DNA from: Rhodanobacter panaciterrae
GTDB lineage: Bacteria > Pseudomonadota > Gammaproteobacteria > Xanthomonadales > Rhodanobacteraceae
Direction of reading: 5' to 3'
Assembly: GCF_014651895.1 (NCBI RefSeq)
Contig: NZ_BMXT01000001.1
Span: 1,860,001-1,924,000 of the forward strand
Length of the DNA: 64,000 bases
Shown: one piece after another, positions 17,312-26,455 of the stretch
Layout: every line of letters begins with the position of its first letter
Position numbering within the stretch: position 1 is the first letter of the stretch
The notes under the pieces: model-generated
The model's input: only the letters and a program-made list of their open reading frames with translations
Databases searched by the model: none
Told to the model about the DNA's origin: nothing
Translations under genes and position numbers: made by a program

Positions 17312-17977
17312 TCAGCGCAACAGGCGCCGTTTCGGTTTGATCGGCAGCCGTCCGCGCCAGTACTGGATCATCACGATGCCGCCCAGCATGCCACCGAGAT
17401 GAGCGAAATGCGCGATACCGGCCTGAGTGCCGGTAACACCCTGTACCAGCTCGACCACGGCATAACCGGTCACGAACAACCACGCCGGCATCGGCACCGG
17501 CAGGAAGATCAGCATCATCTTTTCCTGCGGATACAGCATGCCGAACGCCAGCAGTATGCCGAAGAGCGCACCCGATGCACCGATCGTGGGATAGAAGCCG
17601 TGGGTGAACCATTGCACCACGATCAGCTGGGCAATCGCCGCCACGATCGCGCAGACGAAGTAGTAGATGAGGAAATGGCGCGCGCCGAAGGTGCGTTCGA
17701 TCGTCCCGCCAAACATGTACAGGCCGAACATGTTGAACAGGATGTGGGTGAATCCGCCATGCATGAAGGCGTAGGTGACCAGCTGCCAGATGCGGAAACC
17801 GGCCGTGACGACGTTGCCGTCGGGCGTCTCGCCAGTGACATCCGGACCAAGCGGCCATAGCGCGAAATGCTGGGTCAACGCCAGGCTTGTCTGATCGTGC
17901 AGCAGCAGTTGCAGCAGGAACACCAGGACATTGGCGATCAGCAGATTGCGTGTGACGGGAGGCAGATCAAGAGGCAT
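17312..17977 (-). CDS. Rhomboid family intramembrane serine protease
   Basis: A 221-residue membrane protein with six to seven hydrophobic segments. The catalytic pair is visible as S135 in GASGALFG and H193 in AHLGG. The family motif HILFNMFGLYMFG (residues 78-90) contains the conserved HxxxN, which helps form the oxyanion hole. It cleaves membrane-spanning substrates inside the inner membrane; the substrate here is unknown. It is upstream of the amino acid permease, which may be cotranscribed. Confidence 0.94.
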   Translation of the reverse strand: MPLDLPPVTRNLLIANVLVFLLQLLLHDQTSLALTQHFALWPLGPDVTGETPDGNVVTAGFRIWQLVTYAFMHGGFTHILFNMFGLYMFGGTIERTFGARHFLIYYFVCAIVAAIAQLIVVQWFTHGFYPTIGASGALFGILLAFGMLYPQEKMMLIFLPVPMPAWLFVTGYAVVELVQGVTGTQAGIAHFAHLGGMLGGIVMIQYWRGRLPIKPKRRLLR

Positions 17978-18114
17978 CAGATGATTTCCGGGAGCTCGGT
18001 GGGGCAGGATGGGTGCAGCGCCGGCATCAACGCAACTGCGGCATGGCTACGCTGACCTGGACGGCGCCCAATCGTTCATCCGCCGACTGCACCAGGACGC
18101 TGCCGCAGCACACG

Positions 18115-18140
18115 AAAAAGCCGCCTCGCGGCGGCTTTTT
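18115..18140. terminator. Bidirectional intrinsic terminator
   Basis: AAAAA-GCCGCC-TCGC-GGCGGC-TTTTT forms a symmetrical hairpin with a U-tract on both strands. On the minus strand it lies 27 bp after the NlpC/P60 gene stop, which is the likely use. Confidence 0.88.
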
Positions 18141-18166
18141 GATGCATGGCGATGACAACAACCGGA

Positions 18167-19129
18167 TCAACCGTTGTGCGCCACCTGTGCGATCGCCTCG
18201 GGACGCTTGGCACCGGCGAAACGCTTGGCCCAGTAGCTCTCGCTGAGGCTGGAAATTTCCACCGACTTGCCGGCGCTGGGCGAATGGATGAAGCGGCCAT
18301 TCGAAATATAGATGCCCACGTGCGAAATGTTTCGCTTGCCATGGGTGCGGAAGAACACCAGATCACCCGGCTTCATGTCGGCCCGATTGACCTTGAGGCC
18401 CGCCACGAATTGCGAGGCCGAGTTGTTCGGCAACTGGATGCCGGTCGCATGGGCAAACACATAACGGACGAAGCCGCTGCAATCGAAGCCGGTGGACGGA
18501 TCATGACCACCGCGCACGTAACGGATATCGCGCATTTTCATCGCCAACGCGATCAGCGCCTTGCGCAGATCGGTGGCGCTTTCGGTACCGTCAACGGCCG
18601 TCGCCGGCTCGTCAGCATCAATCTGGGCCTTGGCGGTGTCACCATTCGCCGCCACGTCACTGCCGCCACCCAGCAGGGCTTGGGCATTGGCGGGAACGAT
18701 GGACTGGCTCAACGTCGGCACCGGATTGAAGATCGGCAGCTGGTTCAGCAGTTGCGGCGTGACGCTGGCGGCGGCCTGGAAGCCGTCGAGCGCGACGGAG
18801 TTGGCCTGCAACGAACCGGACGTCGGCATCTCGACGGTGGCTACGTCGTCCGTCGAGGCTGCGGTGGTTTCAGCAACGCTGGCGACGGCTGCCGTCGACT
18901 TGGAGTGAGACTTGGCGTGAGTGGACCTGTGCGTCGCCGCTGCGAGCTTGCCGTGCTTGGTCTGGGTCGACTTGTGGTGAGCCACTTTGCCGTGGGCGGG
19001 TTTCACATGCTGCGCATGTTTCGCCGGGGCCGACTTGCCGTGGGTCTTGCTGGTCGTTGCCTGTACGGGTGCCATCACGAACAAAGCTGCAGCGAGCACG
19101 GAAAAGGCGGTCAATCGGTTGATTGGCAT
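18167..19129 (-). CDS. NlpC/P60 family cell-wall hydrolase with His/Lys-rich linker
   Basis: A 320-residue protein with signal peptide (about 1-24, ending VQAT). A low-complexity stretch very rich in His, Lys, Ala and Ser (residues about 26-80) and an acidic middle region come next. The C-terminal NlpC/P60 domain has catalytic C217 (FDCSGF), H270 (ISHVGIY) and H282 (FIHSPS). Such enzymes cleave stem peptides of peptidoglycan in the periplasm. The basic linker could bind the negatively charged wall or metals; this is a guess. A terminator lies immediately downstream. Confidence 0.92.
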   Translation of the reverse strand: MPINRLTAFSVLAAALFVMAPVQATTSKTHGKSAPAKHAQHVKPAHGKVAHHKSTQTKHGKLAAATHRSTHAKSHSKSTAAVASVAETTAASTDDVATVEMPTSGSLQANSVALDGFQAAASVTPQLLNQLPIFNPVPTLSQSIVPANAQALLGGGSDVAANGDTAKAQIDADEPATAVDGTESATDLRKALIALAMKMRDIRYVRGGHDPSTGFDCSGFVRYVFAHATGIQLPNNSASQFVAGLKVNRADMKPGDLVFFRTHGKRNISHVGIYISNGRFIHSPSAGKSVEISSLSESYWAKRFAGAKRPEAIAQVAHNG

Positions 19130-19345
19130 GCGGGGGAAATCCCTTGCGATTCACAGGATTGGCCGCCTGCACAAGCTGACGACGTGACTAAGGAGTGAAG
19201 TTAACAAGAAGATGGCGTGTGGATGTTGGATTGAGGTTAATTGAACCCCGTCGTTTTCAAAAACGATGACGGGGCGCACACTTCAATTCAAGCTATTGAT
19301 TATAAATATAATTTCACGAAACAACTACGACTTGCCCAGGTAATT

Positions 19346-20083
19346 TCAGGACTCGTTAGTTGCTTCGGGCCAGTAATGAGAGTCCGGATAGGCCCGGTTA
19401 CCGAAGATCGCGGTGCCAATCCTCAGCTCGCTGGCCCCTTCGGCGATAGCGAGCGGGAAGTCGCCACTCATGCCCATGGAAAGCCTCGGCAAATCATGAC
19501 CTTGCATGACTGCCCGATCACGCAGATCACGCAGCATGCGGAAACAGCCGCGCACCTCGGCTGGCTCGCTGGAATGGGTCGCCAGGGTCATCAAACCGCG
19601 TGTCCGCAACGTGTCATAGCGGCGCAAGCTGTCGAGGAAGGTGGGCAACTGTTCAGGGGGCAGCCCGTATTTGCTGGGCTCGTGCGAGGTCTTCACTTGC
19701 ACCAGCACGTCGATCGCACGACCTTCCTGCTGCAAACGCCGATCCAGTGCCTCGGCCAGCTCCAGCCGGTCCAGCGACTGCACTTCGCTGGCCAGCCGTG
19801 CCACGTCCCTGGCCTTGTTGGTCTGCAGGTGGCCGATCATCACCCAGTCGATGCCGCAGTCGGCCAGCGGCTCCGCCTTGTCGCGGATCTCCTGCACCTT
19901 GTTCTCGCCGAAGCGGCGCAGACCCAGTCCGACCGCCGCCCGAATCAGCTCCGGGCCGAAGGTCTTGCTGACCGGCAGGATGTTCACCGATGCCGGATCG
20001 CGCCCGGCTTCGTGGCAGGCATCATCGACGCGCCGGCGGATTTGCGCCCAGTTGGCGGCCAGCTCGGCGGTGTCCGTGCTCAT
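19346..20083 (-). CDS. yggS: YggS/PLPBP family pyridoxal phosphate homeostasis protein
   Basis: A 245-residue fold-III PLP-binding protein. K40 in LPVSKTF is the Schiff-base lysine. Family motifs FGENKVQE, WVMIGHLQTNK, SMGMSGDF and RIGTAIFG are all present. The family controls the pool of vitamin B6 and so affects amino acid metabolism; it has no known catalytic turnover. It sits 14 bp after the M20 dipeptidase stop on the same strand, so they probably share a transcript. The downstream gap (19130-19345) is AT-rich and holds an imperfect hairpin. Confidence 0.96.
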   Translation of the reverse strand: MSTDTAELAANWAQIRRRVDDACHEAGRDPASVNILPVSKTFGPELIRAAVGLGLRRFGENKVQEIRDKAEPLADCGIDWVMIGHLQTNKARDVARLASEVQSLDRLELAEALDRRLQQEGRAIDVLVQVKTSHEPSKYGLPPEQLPTFLDSLRRYDTLRTRGLMTLATHSSEPAEVRGCFRMLRDLRDRAVMQGHDLPRLSMGMSGDFPLAIAEGASELRIGTAIFGNRAYPDSHYWPEATNES

Positions 20084-20097
20084 GCACCGACCATGGG

Positions 20098-21522
20098 TCA
20101 GGCCTTGCTGCTCTGTTCGTGATGTCGCGCCACCACCTCGGCCACCACCATGCTGACTTTCTTGCCAGTGGGGATGTGCAGGAACTCGTTCGGGCCATGC
20201 GCGTTGGAATGCGGGCCGAGCACACCGGTGATCAGGAACTGCGCCTTGGGGAATTTTTCGCCCAGCATGCCCATGAACGGAATGCTGCCGCCCTCACCCA
20301 TATAGGTCGTCGGCGCGCCGAAGTAATGCTGCGAGGCATCGGCGACCGCCTGCTCCAGCCACGGCGACAGCTGCGGCGCGTTCCAGCCGCTGCCGTCCTT
20401 CTCCAGCGCAAAAGTGACCTTGGCGCCGTACGGCGGATCTTTTTCCAGCAATTGCTTGAGGAATTCGCCGGCCTTGGCGCCATTCAGCGTCGGCGGCACG
20501 CGCAGGCTCAGCTTCACCGAGGTCTGCGGGCGCAACACGTTGCCGGCGCTGTCCAGCGGCGGCATGCCGCCGATGCCGGTCACCGCCAACTGCGGGCGCC
20601 AGGTCCGGTTGAGCACCAGTTCGGCCAGATCGTGGGTGACTGGCTGCATGCCATCGACCCACGGAAATTTGTCGTAGATATCGTCGCCCAGCACTTCGGC
20701 CGAGAGCTTGGCCTGTTCGACCCGCTGCACCGGGATCTCGACGTACAGTTCCTTCGGCTTGATCTGGCCAGTGACTGGATCCTCCAGCCGCGACAGCAGC
20801 TCGCGCAGGATGCGGAAGCTCGACGGCACCACGCCGGAAGCGTCGCCCGAATGCACGCCCTCTTCCAGCACCTGCACGGTGAGGTTGCCGCCGGTCATGC
20901 CGCGCAGCGAGGTGGTCAGCCACAGCTGGTCGTAATTGCCGCAGCCGGAATCCAGACACACCACCAGCGACGGGCTGCCGATGCGCGCAGCCAGATGGTC
21001 GACATAATAAGGAAGGTCGTAGCTGCCCGATTCCTCGCAGGCCTCGATCATCACCACGCAGCGCGCGTGCGGGATGCCCTGTTCGTGCAGCGCCAGCAAC
21101 GCGGCCAGCGAGCCGAAGATCGCATAACCATCGTCCGCGCCGCCGCGACCGTACAACTTGTCACCCTTGATCACTGGCGTCCACGGACCGAGGCCCTCGG
21201 CCCAGCCAGTCATCTCCGGCTGCTTGTCCAAGTGGCCGTACAGCATCACGGTGTCGTCGCCCTGGCCCGGCACGTCGATATAGATGAGCGGCGTGCGACC
21301 TTCCAGCCGCACCACTTCCAGCGTGGCGCCCGGCAAAGCCGCCAACTTGGAGCGTGCCCAAGTCTCCATCAGCTTGACCGCGGCGTCCATGTAGCCATGT
21401 TCGACCCACTTCGCGTCGAACATCGGCGACTTGTTCGGAATACGGATGTACTCGACCAACTGCGGCACGATTTCGTCATCCCACAGGCCACTGACAAAGC
21501 GGGAAAGGCGGGCAGTATCCAT
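20098..21522 (-). CDS. M20 family dipeptidase/carboxypeptidase
   Basis: A 474-residue cytoplasmic metallopeptidase. The metal site is seen as MLYGHLDKQPE (first His ligand), GRGGADDGY (bridging Asp) and ACEESGS (catalytic Glu pair). NAHGPNEFLHIPTG near the C-terminus gives the last His ligand. The sequence resembles the CNDP-like dipeptidases of the M20 family, which cleave short peptides. The start was set at MDTARLSRF because GGAG lies seven bases upstream; an in-frame ATG ten codons earlier has no support. It precedes yggS by 14 bp. Confidence 0.93.
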   Translation of the reverse strand: MDTARLSRFVSGLWDDEIVPQLVEYIRIPNKSPMFDAKWVEHGYMDAAVKLMETWARSKLAALPGATLEVVRLEGRTPLIYIDVPGQGDDTVMLYGHLDKQPEMTGWAEGLGPWTPVIKGDKLYGRGGADDGYAIFGSLAALLALHEQGIPHARCVVMIEACEESGSYDLPYYVDHLAARIGSPSLVVCLDSGCGNYDQLWLTTSLRGMTGGNLTVQVLEEGVHSGDASGVVPSSFRILRELLSRLEDPVTGQIKPKELYVEIPVQRVEQAKLSAEVLGDDIYDKFPWVDGMQPVTHDLAELVLNRTWRPQLAVTGIGGMPPLDSAGNVLRPQTSVKLSLRVPPTLNGAKAGEFLKQLLEKDPPYGAKVTFALEKDGSGWNAPQLSPWLEQAVADASQHYFGAPTTYMGEGGSIPFMGMLGEKFPKAQFLITGVLGPHSNAHGPNEFLHIPTGKKVSMVVAEVVARHHEQSSKA

Positions 21523-21745
21523 GGTCAAACTCCGGCAGGCGGTCAATTTCACATTGTAGCAGCGCGTCCTGTCGGCACTGACACAACCTCAGGAAGTCCT
21601 CACAGGCGCCGACGCGCATCACGCACGCCGCCATGACGGCCTATCCGACTGCGCGCTTCGCCATGGCCACGCACAGTGCAGTCGCGGTATCTCGCTGCTT
21701 CGCCTGTTTACCGCTCAACCTATTACCACCCAAGGAGAAAGGCCC

Positions 21746-22108
21746 ATGTTCAACAAGCTTGTCGCACTCGCCTTTGCGCTGACCCTTGCCCTGCCCGGCC
21801 TGACGTTTGCCGCCACCCCCGTCAACGTCAACAAGGCCGATGCGGCCACTATCGCCAGTTCGCTCGACGGCATCGGCCAGTCCAAGGCAGAGGCAATCGT
21901 CGCCTGGCGCGATGCCCACGGACCGTTCAAGAGTGCCGACGATCTGGCCCAGGTCAAGGGCATCGGCCCGGCGACGCTGGAGCGTAATCGCGCCGCCATC
22001 CTGCTCACCGACACCACGGCCAACGCCGCCAGCAAGGTGGAGAAGCCTGCCAAGAGCCGGAGTCGGAGCAAAAGGGCCGCTGTCGAGGACGCCGCTGCTG
22101 CCGAATGA
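21746..22108 (+). CDS. ComEA-like helix-hairpin-helix protein
   Basis: A 120-residue protein with signal peptide (about 1-22, ending TFAA) and two helix-hairpin-helix motifs (DGIGQSKAEAIVAWR and KGIGPATLERNRAAI). A basic tail rich in Lys, Arg and Ser follows. Short exported proteins of this type bind DNA in the periplasm and help draw in transforming DNA in gammaproteobacteria. AAGGAG lies ahead of the start. No other competence gene is nearby. Confidence 0.9.
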   Translation: MFNKLVALAFALTLALPGLTFAATPVNVNKADAATIASSLDGIGQSKAEAIVAWRDAHGPFKSADDLAQVKGIGPATLERNRAAILLTDTTANAASKVEKPAKSRSRSKRAAVEDAAAAE

Positions 22109-22140
22109 GCCTGGAGGATCCTCCCACGGACAGGAGCCTG

Positions 22141-22169
22141 GCGGCGCGATCCATGGCGGGTCGCGCCGC
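22141..22169 (+). terminator. Possible terminator hairpin after the ComEA-like gene
   Basis: GCGGCGCGA and TCGCGCCGC form a 9-bp perfect stem with an 11-nt loop, 32 bp after the stop codon. There is no U-tract, and the 12-bp palindrome GGAGGATCCTCC lies just before it, so the role is uncertain. Confidence 0.3.
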
Positions 22170-22210
22170 TTGCGCTACACTCGCGCGCCCTTCCTGATCG
22201 CCTCACCGCC

Positions 22211-22684
22211 ATGATCCTGCCGCGTTACCACATTGCCGATTCCGCCATCCATGGCGCCGGCAAGGGTTTGTTTCTCGATGAAACCGTGGCGGCGGGACGC
22301 ATCATTACCGCGCCGGACGGCATCGAGCAGACTTTTCGACACGCGGACATCACCGCGTCGCCCGAGCTCAGTGCGCAGTTCCATGCCAGTGCGCGCTGGT
22401 TCGAGGACCGCTACACACTGTCGCCCGATTGGCCGGACGAGTGCTACATCAACCACAGCTTCACGCCAAACGGGCTGTGGCATCTGGGCTTCGTGTTTGC
22501 GCTGACCGAGCTGCCGCCCGGCACCGAGATCACGGTGGACTATCGGCACCTGCTGCCGCCGGATCAGGCCGAGGATTTTGTCGATTCGGTCACAGGTGAG
22601 ATAATCACCGGCTTGTCCTGGCAGGAAAGTCTCGCCAGCAGCACTCATGCACTGGCCGAACTGCTGGCTGCCACTCACCGCTGA
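22211..22684 (+). CDS. Small SET-domain protein (putative lysine methyltransferase)
   Basis: A 157-residue protein that covers just a SET domain. IHGAGKGLFLDETVAAGRII at the start is the SET-N beta region. CYINHSFTPN carries the NHS/xPN pseudoknot motif, and ELPPGTEITVDYRHL gives the catalytic Tyr and end of the domain. SET proteins transfer methyl groups from S-adenosylmethionine to lysines. Bacterial examples are less studied and the target here is unknown. It is followed by a GNAT gene five bases after its stop. Confidence 0.87.
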   Translation: MILPRYHIADSAIHGAGKGLFLDETVAAGRIITAPDGIEQTFRHADITASPELSAQFHASARWFEDRYTLSPDWPDECYINHSFTPNGLWHLGFVFALTELPPGTEITVDYRHLLPPDQAEDFVDSVTGEIITGLSWQESLASSTHALAELLAATHR

Positions 22685-22689
22685 ATGTG

Positions 22690-23229
22690 ATGTTTGATAT
22701 TCCAACTCTTGAAACGGCGCGCCTGCGCCTGACTGCGCTGACCGAAAAGCACTTCAACGACTACGCCACCATGCTGGCCGATCCGGAAAGCACGCGCTGG
22801 ATCGGCGACGGCCAGCCGTTGGATCGCACCAACGCCTGGCGCTCGCTGGCGATGTTGCTGGGCCACTGGCAATTGCGCGGCTGTGGCATGTGGGCGCTGG
22901 AACTGAAGTCAACCGGCGAGTTCATCGGCCGCGCCGGTCTGATGTACCCCGATGGCTGGCCCGACCTGGAAATGGGCTGGATGCTCAAGCCGGAACATCG
23001 CCACCAGGGCTACGCCACCGAAGCGGGCAATGCCGTGCTCGAGTTCGCCTGGAGCCAGTTGCAGGCACCGCGGGTGATCAGCCTGGTGCGGATCGGCAAC
23101 GAGGCCTCCGACCGGGTGGCCGAGCGCCTCGGTGGCGAGCATATCGACGACATGGATTTCTACGGCAGCCACAGCCACGTGTTCGCCTACTACCCGCCGC
23201 ACCGCGAGCACCGCCGCGCCTACGGCTAG
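22690..23229 (+). CDS. GNAT acetyltransferase, RimJ/RimL-like
   Basis: A 179-residue protein of the Acetyltransf_3 group. ETARLRLTALTEKHF at the start, MGWMLKPEHRHQGYATEAGNA (part LKPEHRHQGYATEA is the acetyl-CoA loop) and RIGNEASDRVAERLG in the last third are typical. It probably acetylates the N-terminus of a ribosomal or other protein, or a small amine. A GTG one codon earlier is an alternative start; no clear Shine-Dalgarno sequence chooses between them. It follows the SET-domain gene closely, so the two modifying enzymes may be cotranscribed. Confidence 0.88.
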   Translation: MFDIPTLETARLRLTALTEKHFNDYATMLADPESTRWIGDGQPLDRTNAWRSLAMLLGHWQLRGCGMWALELKSTGEFIGRAGLMYPDGWPDLEMGWMLKPEHRHQGYATEAGNAVLEFAWSQLQAPRVISLVRIGNEASDRVAERLGGEHIDDMDFYGSHSHVFAYYPPHREHRRAYG

Positions 23230-23251
23230 ACGTACGAGCTAGGCACACATG

Positions 23252-23271
23252 CTGCCGGCTTGCGCCGGCAG
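23252..23271. terminator. Hairpin between convergent GNAT and membrane protein genes
   Basis: CTGCCGGC and GCCGGCAG pair perfectly across a TTGC loop, 22 bp after the GNAT stop and 11 bp before the stop of the opposite gene. It lacks a U-tract. Confidence 0.4.
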
Positions 23272-23282
23272 GGATGGCATCA

Positions 23283-24203
23283 TCACAGGGCCTGCGGCAG
23301 CCCGCCGCCACGACGCGCGGACGACAGCGAACGCGCTACTTCAGCCAGTGCAAACAACCGGGCCACACGAACCCAGCCGAGCACCAGCACTACCAGTTGC
23401 GCCAGCAGCACGGCCAGTATCAAGCCGCCCACGCCAATCGCCGTGGTATGCATACGGCCCACACCGAGTGCCAAAGCGATCGCGTAACCAACCAGGCTGA
23501 TCAGCAGGTAGCACAGCAAGGTGCTGAACGGTCGGCGCAGCAGCTGCATGAAGCCGCGACCGAAGGCGCGCGTGGCCGAACGCAAACCGCTGTCGGCGAT
23601 GAACGCGGCCCGCCCCGATTCCACGATCGCCTGTGCCAGCACGAACAGCAGCGCGGCTATCCCCATGGCGATATGCGATGCGCTGTCCACCTGCGACTCC
23701 AACACCGCCTTGCTGTCGATCCCATCCACCGCGTGGAACGCGAAACCGATCAGCGCCGCCATCGCGGCATACGGCAGGATCGACCACAGCATCAGGCGGA
23801 ACATGCGGCCATATTCGACGATGCCGCACTGAAGCAGATGGCTGAAACCCAGCACACGCCCGGCACGCCCGCTGCCGATCACCATGCCGTTGAGAAATGG
23901 CGACAACAGCACGGTAATCAGCAGACCAAGCAGCGCCACGCCATTGAACCAACCGGTGCTGTCGCTCAGTGCCGACACGGTGTCGCCGAACATCAACGGG
24001 CTGAACTGTGCAGCCCACGCTTGCGCATGCACCGAGTGGTCGAGCAGGCCGCTCAGCGCGCGCCACAGCGGCAGGCTGACCACGGCCGTCGGCAACAGCA
24101 GAAACAGCACCCACAGCAGCAGCAGTCGCCATTGCATGGCTACCAGCGGCGCGCGCATGGCTGCACCAAGATTCACTCGACGGGAAGCATGTTTACTGAT
24201 CAT
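23283..24203 (-). CDS. Unrecognised polytopic membrane protein
   Basis: A 306-residue protein with about six hydrophobic helices. One is near residues 25-48; others lie around 88-108, 135-158, 178-198, 225-248 and 252-285. I do not recognise a family motif. Its ATG overlaps the stop codon of the M1 aminopeptidase gene by one base (TGATG), so the two are translationally coupled and may act together at the inner membrane. No catalytic signature is evident. Confidence 0.8.
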   Translation of the reverse strand: MISKHASRRVNLGAAMRAPLVAMQWRLLLLWVLFLLLPTAVVSLPLWRALSGLLDHSVHAQAWAAQFSPLMFGDTVSALSDSTGWFNGVALLGLLITVLLSPFLNGMVIGSGRAGRVLGFSHLLQCGIVEYGRMFRLMLWSILPYAAMAALIGFAFHAVDGIDSKAVLESQVDSASHIAMGIAALLFVLAQAIVESGRAAFIADSGLRSATRAFGRGFMQLLRRPFSTLLCYLLISLVGYAIALALGVGRMHTTAIGVGGLILAVLLAQLVVLVLGWVRVARLFALAEVARSLSSARRGGGLPQAL

Positions 24204-26455
24204 CAGAGTGACCCCACCAAGGCGTAGAAAGCTTGCAGCAAAGAGGCGACATCCGCGCTCCAGCGACGCGAAGCGGAGCCGTCGGCCTTGGTGGTCAGAC
24301 TGTCGTTGAGCTTGTTCGCATCCAGATAGATCTTCTGTTCCGGATCGAGGGTGGCCAAGACCACCTTGGACGGCCGGGTGAAGTCGAAGCGGGCCCAGCG
24401 CCGATCGTCATTCCACTTCACGTCCTCGCTGCTGCCGTCGGCAAATTTCACCCGCAGCAGCTGCGGCACCTGGGCGCCATCGCGTGACACGGTCACCGTG
24501 CTGCTCCACGGAAATGGCCCACTGCCCGGCTTCGCTTTCGGATGGGCCTTGGCCCAATCTTCGCGCTGCTTGTCGATCTGCTTGTCGAGTTCACCGCTGT
24601 CGAGTTCGGCACGCTTGCCGTCCTTCAACACGCTACCGACCTGCGGCAGCACTTCAATGCTGTCGATGCTGGCAACGCGGTCATCAATGTGCGCGGTGCC
24701 ATACACATACTGGTCGAAGATCTCGTTGACCGCCTTCGCGTTGCCCGAGACATCGATCAATGTGGCGCGCAGGTCAGCCGCGGACGGATGACGGAAGCGC
24801 CAGCGTTTGTAGTACTCGTGGAAGGCGCGCTCGGTGACCTCTTTGCCCAAGCGCTCTTCCAGATCGTGCATCGCAGTGGCGGTCCGCGAATACACGGTGC
24901 CGTAACTGCTGCTGGAAAAACGATCCCATGAATTCTCGCCGAGCGGATCAAACGGCTGCTTCAGGCCCGAAGCCAGGCGCTCTATCGCGAAACCGGTGAA
25001 CGACGGCGCAAATCCCAGCCGGCGCAGCATCGGCGTGGTTAAATCGAGGTTCTGCCCGCGCTCGCGCAGCATGCGCTGGTCCCAGTATTCATTGAGACCC
25101 TCATCGAGCATCGGCTCCTCGAATTCGTTCGAGGCGAGAATGCCGTAGAAGTACCCGTGGCCGAATTCATGGATAGTGACGAAGTCGGAGCTGTACTGGC
25201 TGCCCGTGCCCGGTTCCACCTTGGTGAAGCCATCGGTGGTGTAGAACGTCGGATATTCCATGCCGCCCGCCTCGCTGGCGTTGTACGGCGGCACCACCAC
25301 GGTGAGTGTGCGGTACGGATACGCGCCCAGCGTGTCGGAGAAATAGCTCAGCGAATCGATGCTCGCCTTCAACTGGGTCTGTGCGCTACCGACGTACTCG
25401 GGCGGATACAGCACCTTCAACGCCACCTTCGGACTGCCCGGCCCCTGCCAGCTGCCGTCCAGCACCTTGTAGCCCTTCGCCGCGACCCAGGCGAAGTCGT
25501 GCACGTCACCCTGCACGTAGTGATAGGTAGTCTTGCCGTTCGCCGTCTGCGGCTCACCCTGCTGCTCGCCGACGGCGCCGACCGTGTAGTCGCTGGGCAC
25601 GGTCAGGTTCACGTCGTACAGGCCGAAGTCGGCATAGAACTCGCTGTTGAAATGGAACTCGTGCACGTTCCAGCGCGGTGCGGTCGCGCCGCGCTCGCCG
25701 GCCAGCTCCAGCACGCCGATCTTCGGAAACCACTGACCGACCAGGTTGAAGTCGCCGAACCAGCCGGTGCGCTCGACCACCCGCGGCAACTGGCTGAGAA
25801 AATCGATATCCAACGTCAAGGTCGCGCCCGCTGCGACCGGCTCGGCCAGATCGATGCGCACCACGGTCTGGTCGGTGGCTGGGCCGCCGTCGGGCTGCAC
25901 GAAGGTCCACTTCAGTGCAGCATCACCCTGCTTGACCTGCTGCAGGTCGATCCAGCCCCATTCGCCCTTCTTCAACGCGGCCGCGCCGCGCGAACGACCA
26001 TGCGCAGTCAGCACCTTGCGCTCGGTGAACCAGGTGCTGCCTTCGTTCTGGAAGCCGTTGAGGTACAGATGGAAATAGACGCGACTGACCGCGCGATCGC
26101 TGCGGTTGCGCCAGGTCATGCGCTCCTTGCCGGTCACCGCATGCTTCGCGGCATCCAGCTCGGCGTTGATCTGGTAGCTCACCACACGATCGGACAAGGT
26201 CGCCTGGTTGCCAGTGCGCTCGCCACCCCAGGCATCCGCGGCGCTGGGCATCTGCGGCGCGGCCGCGCTGGCGGCGGCAAACGGAATGTCGGGGAGCATC
26301 GCCGTACTCGCGCTGGCTGGCGCCAGTGCCGTACTGGACGGCATGCCGGCAGCGCTGGTCGCGACGGCCAGCTGCGCCATCGCCGTCAACGGACAGACCG
26401 CAACCGACAAGGTCATGGCACACAGGTATCCCCACTTGCGTACAACTGGCCGCAT
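24203..26455 (-). CDS. Secreted M1-family metallopeptidase
   Basis: A 750-residue protein with signal peptide (about 1-27, ending AMAQ). The zinc site is H429-E-F-G-H433 with E452 as third ligand, giving the HExxH-x18-E spacing of gluzincins. GGMEYP near residue 395 is the exopeptidase motif of M1. A C-terminal beta-rich region follows. It probably trims peptides in the periplasm. The start MRPVVRKWGY was chosen because it begins the signal peptide; the open frame extends 35 codons upstream without support. It is coupled to the membrane protein gene downstream. Confidence 0.93.
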   Translation of the reverse strand: MRPVVRKWGYLCAMTLSVAVCPLTAMAQLAVATSAAGMPSSTALAPASASTAMLPDIPFAAASAAAPQMPSAADAWGGERTGNQATLSDRVVSYQINAELDAAKHAVTGKERMTWRNRSDRAVSRVYFHLYLNGFQNEGSTWFTERKVLTAHGRSRGAAALKKGEWGWIDLQQVKQGDAALKWTFVQPDGGPATDQTVVRIDLAEPVAAGATLTLDIDFLSQLPRVVERTGWFGDFNLVGQWFPKIGVLELAGERGATAPRWNVHEFHFNSEFYADFGLYDVNLTVPSDYTVGAVGEQQGEPQTANGKTTYHYVQGDVHDFAWVAAKGYKVLDGSWQGPGSPKVALKVLYPPEYVGSAQTQLKASIDSLSYFSDTLGAYPYRTLTVVVPPYNASEAGGMEYPTFYTTDGFTKVEPGTGSQYSSDFVTIHEFGHGYFYGILASNEFEEPMLDEGLNEYWDQRMLRERGQNLDLTTPMLRRLGFAPSFTGFAIERLASGLKQPFDPLGENSWDRFSSSSYGTVYSRTATAMHDLEERLGKEVTERAFHEYYKRWRFRHPSAADLRATLIDVSGNAKAVNEIFDQYVYGTAHIDDRVASIDSIEVLPQVGSVLKDGKRAELDSGELDKQIDKQREDWAKAHPKAKPGSGPFPWSSTVTVSRDGAQVPQLLRVKFADGSSEDVKWNDDRRWARFDFTRPSKVVLATLDPEQKIYLDANKLNDSLTTKADGSASRRWSADVASLLQAFYALVGSL

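Noticed and set aside
19246..19274. CCCCGTC...GACGGGG hairpin as a yggS terminator
   Set aside because: The stem has a bulge, no U-tract follows on the minus strand and it lies about 70 bp from the gene end. It may be chance or part of the NlpC gene promoter region.
22890..24227. 445-codon open frame on the plus strand
   Set aside because: It runs out of frame through the GNAT gene and antisense to a plausible membrane protein. It is rich in Gln, Arg and His and has no signal or motif.
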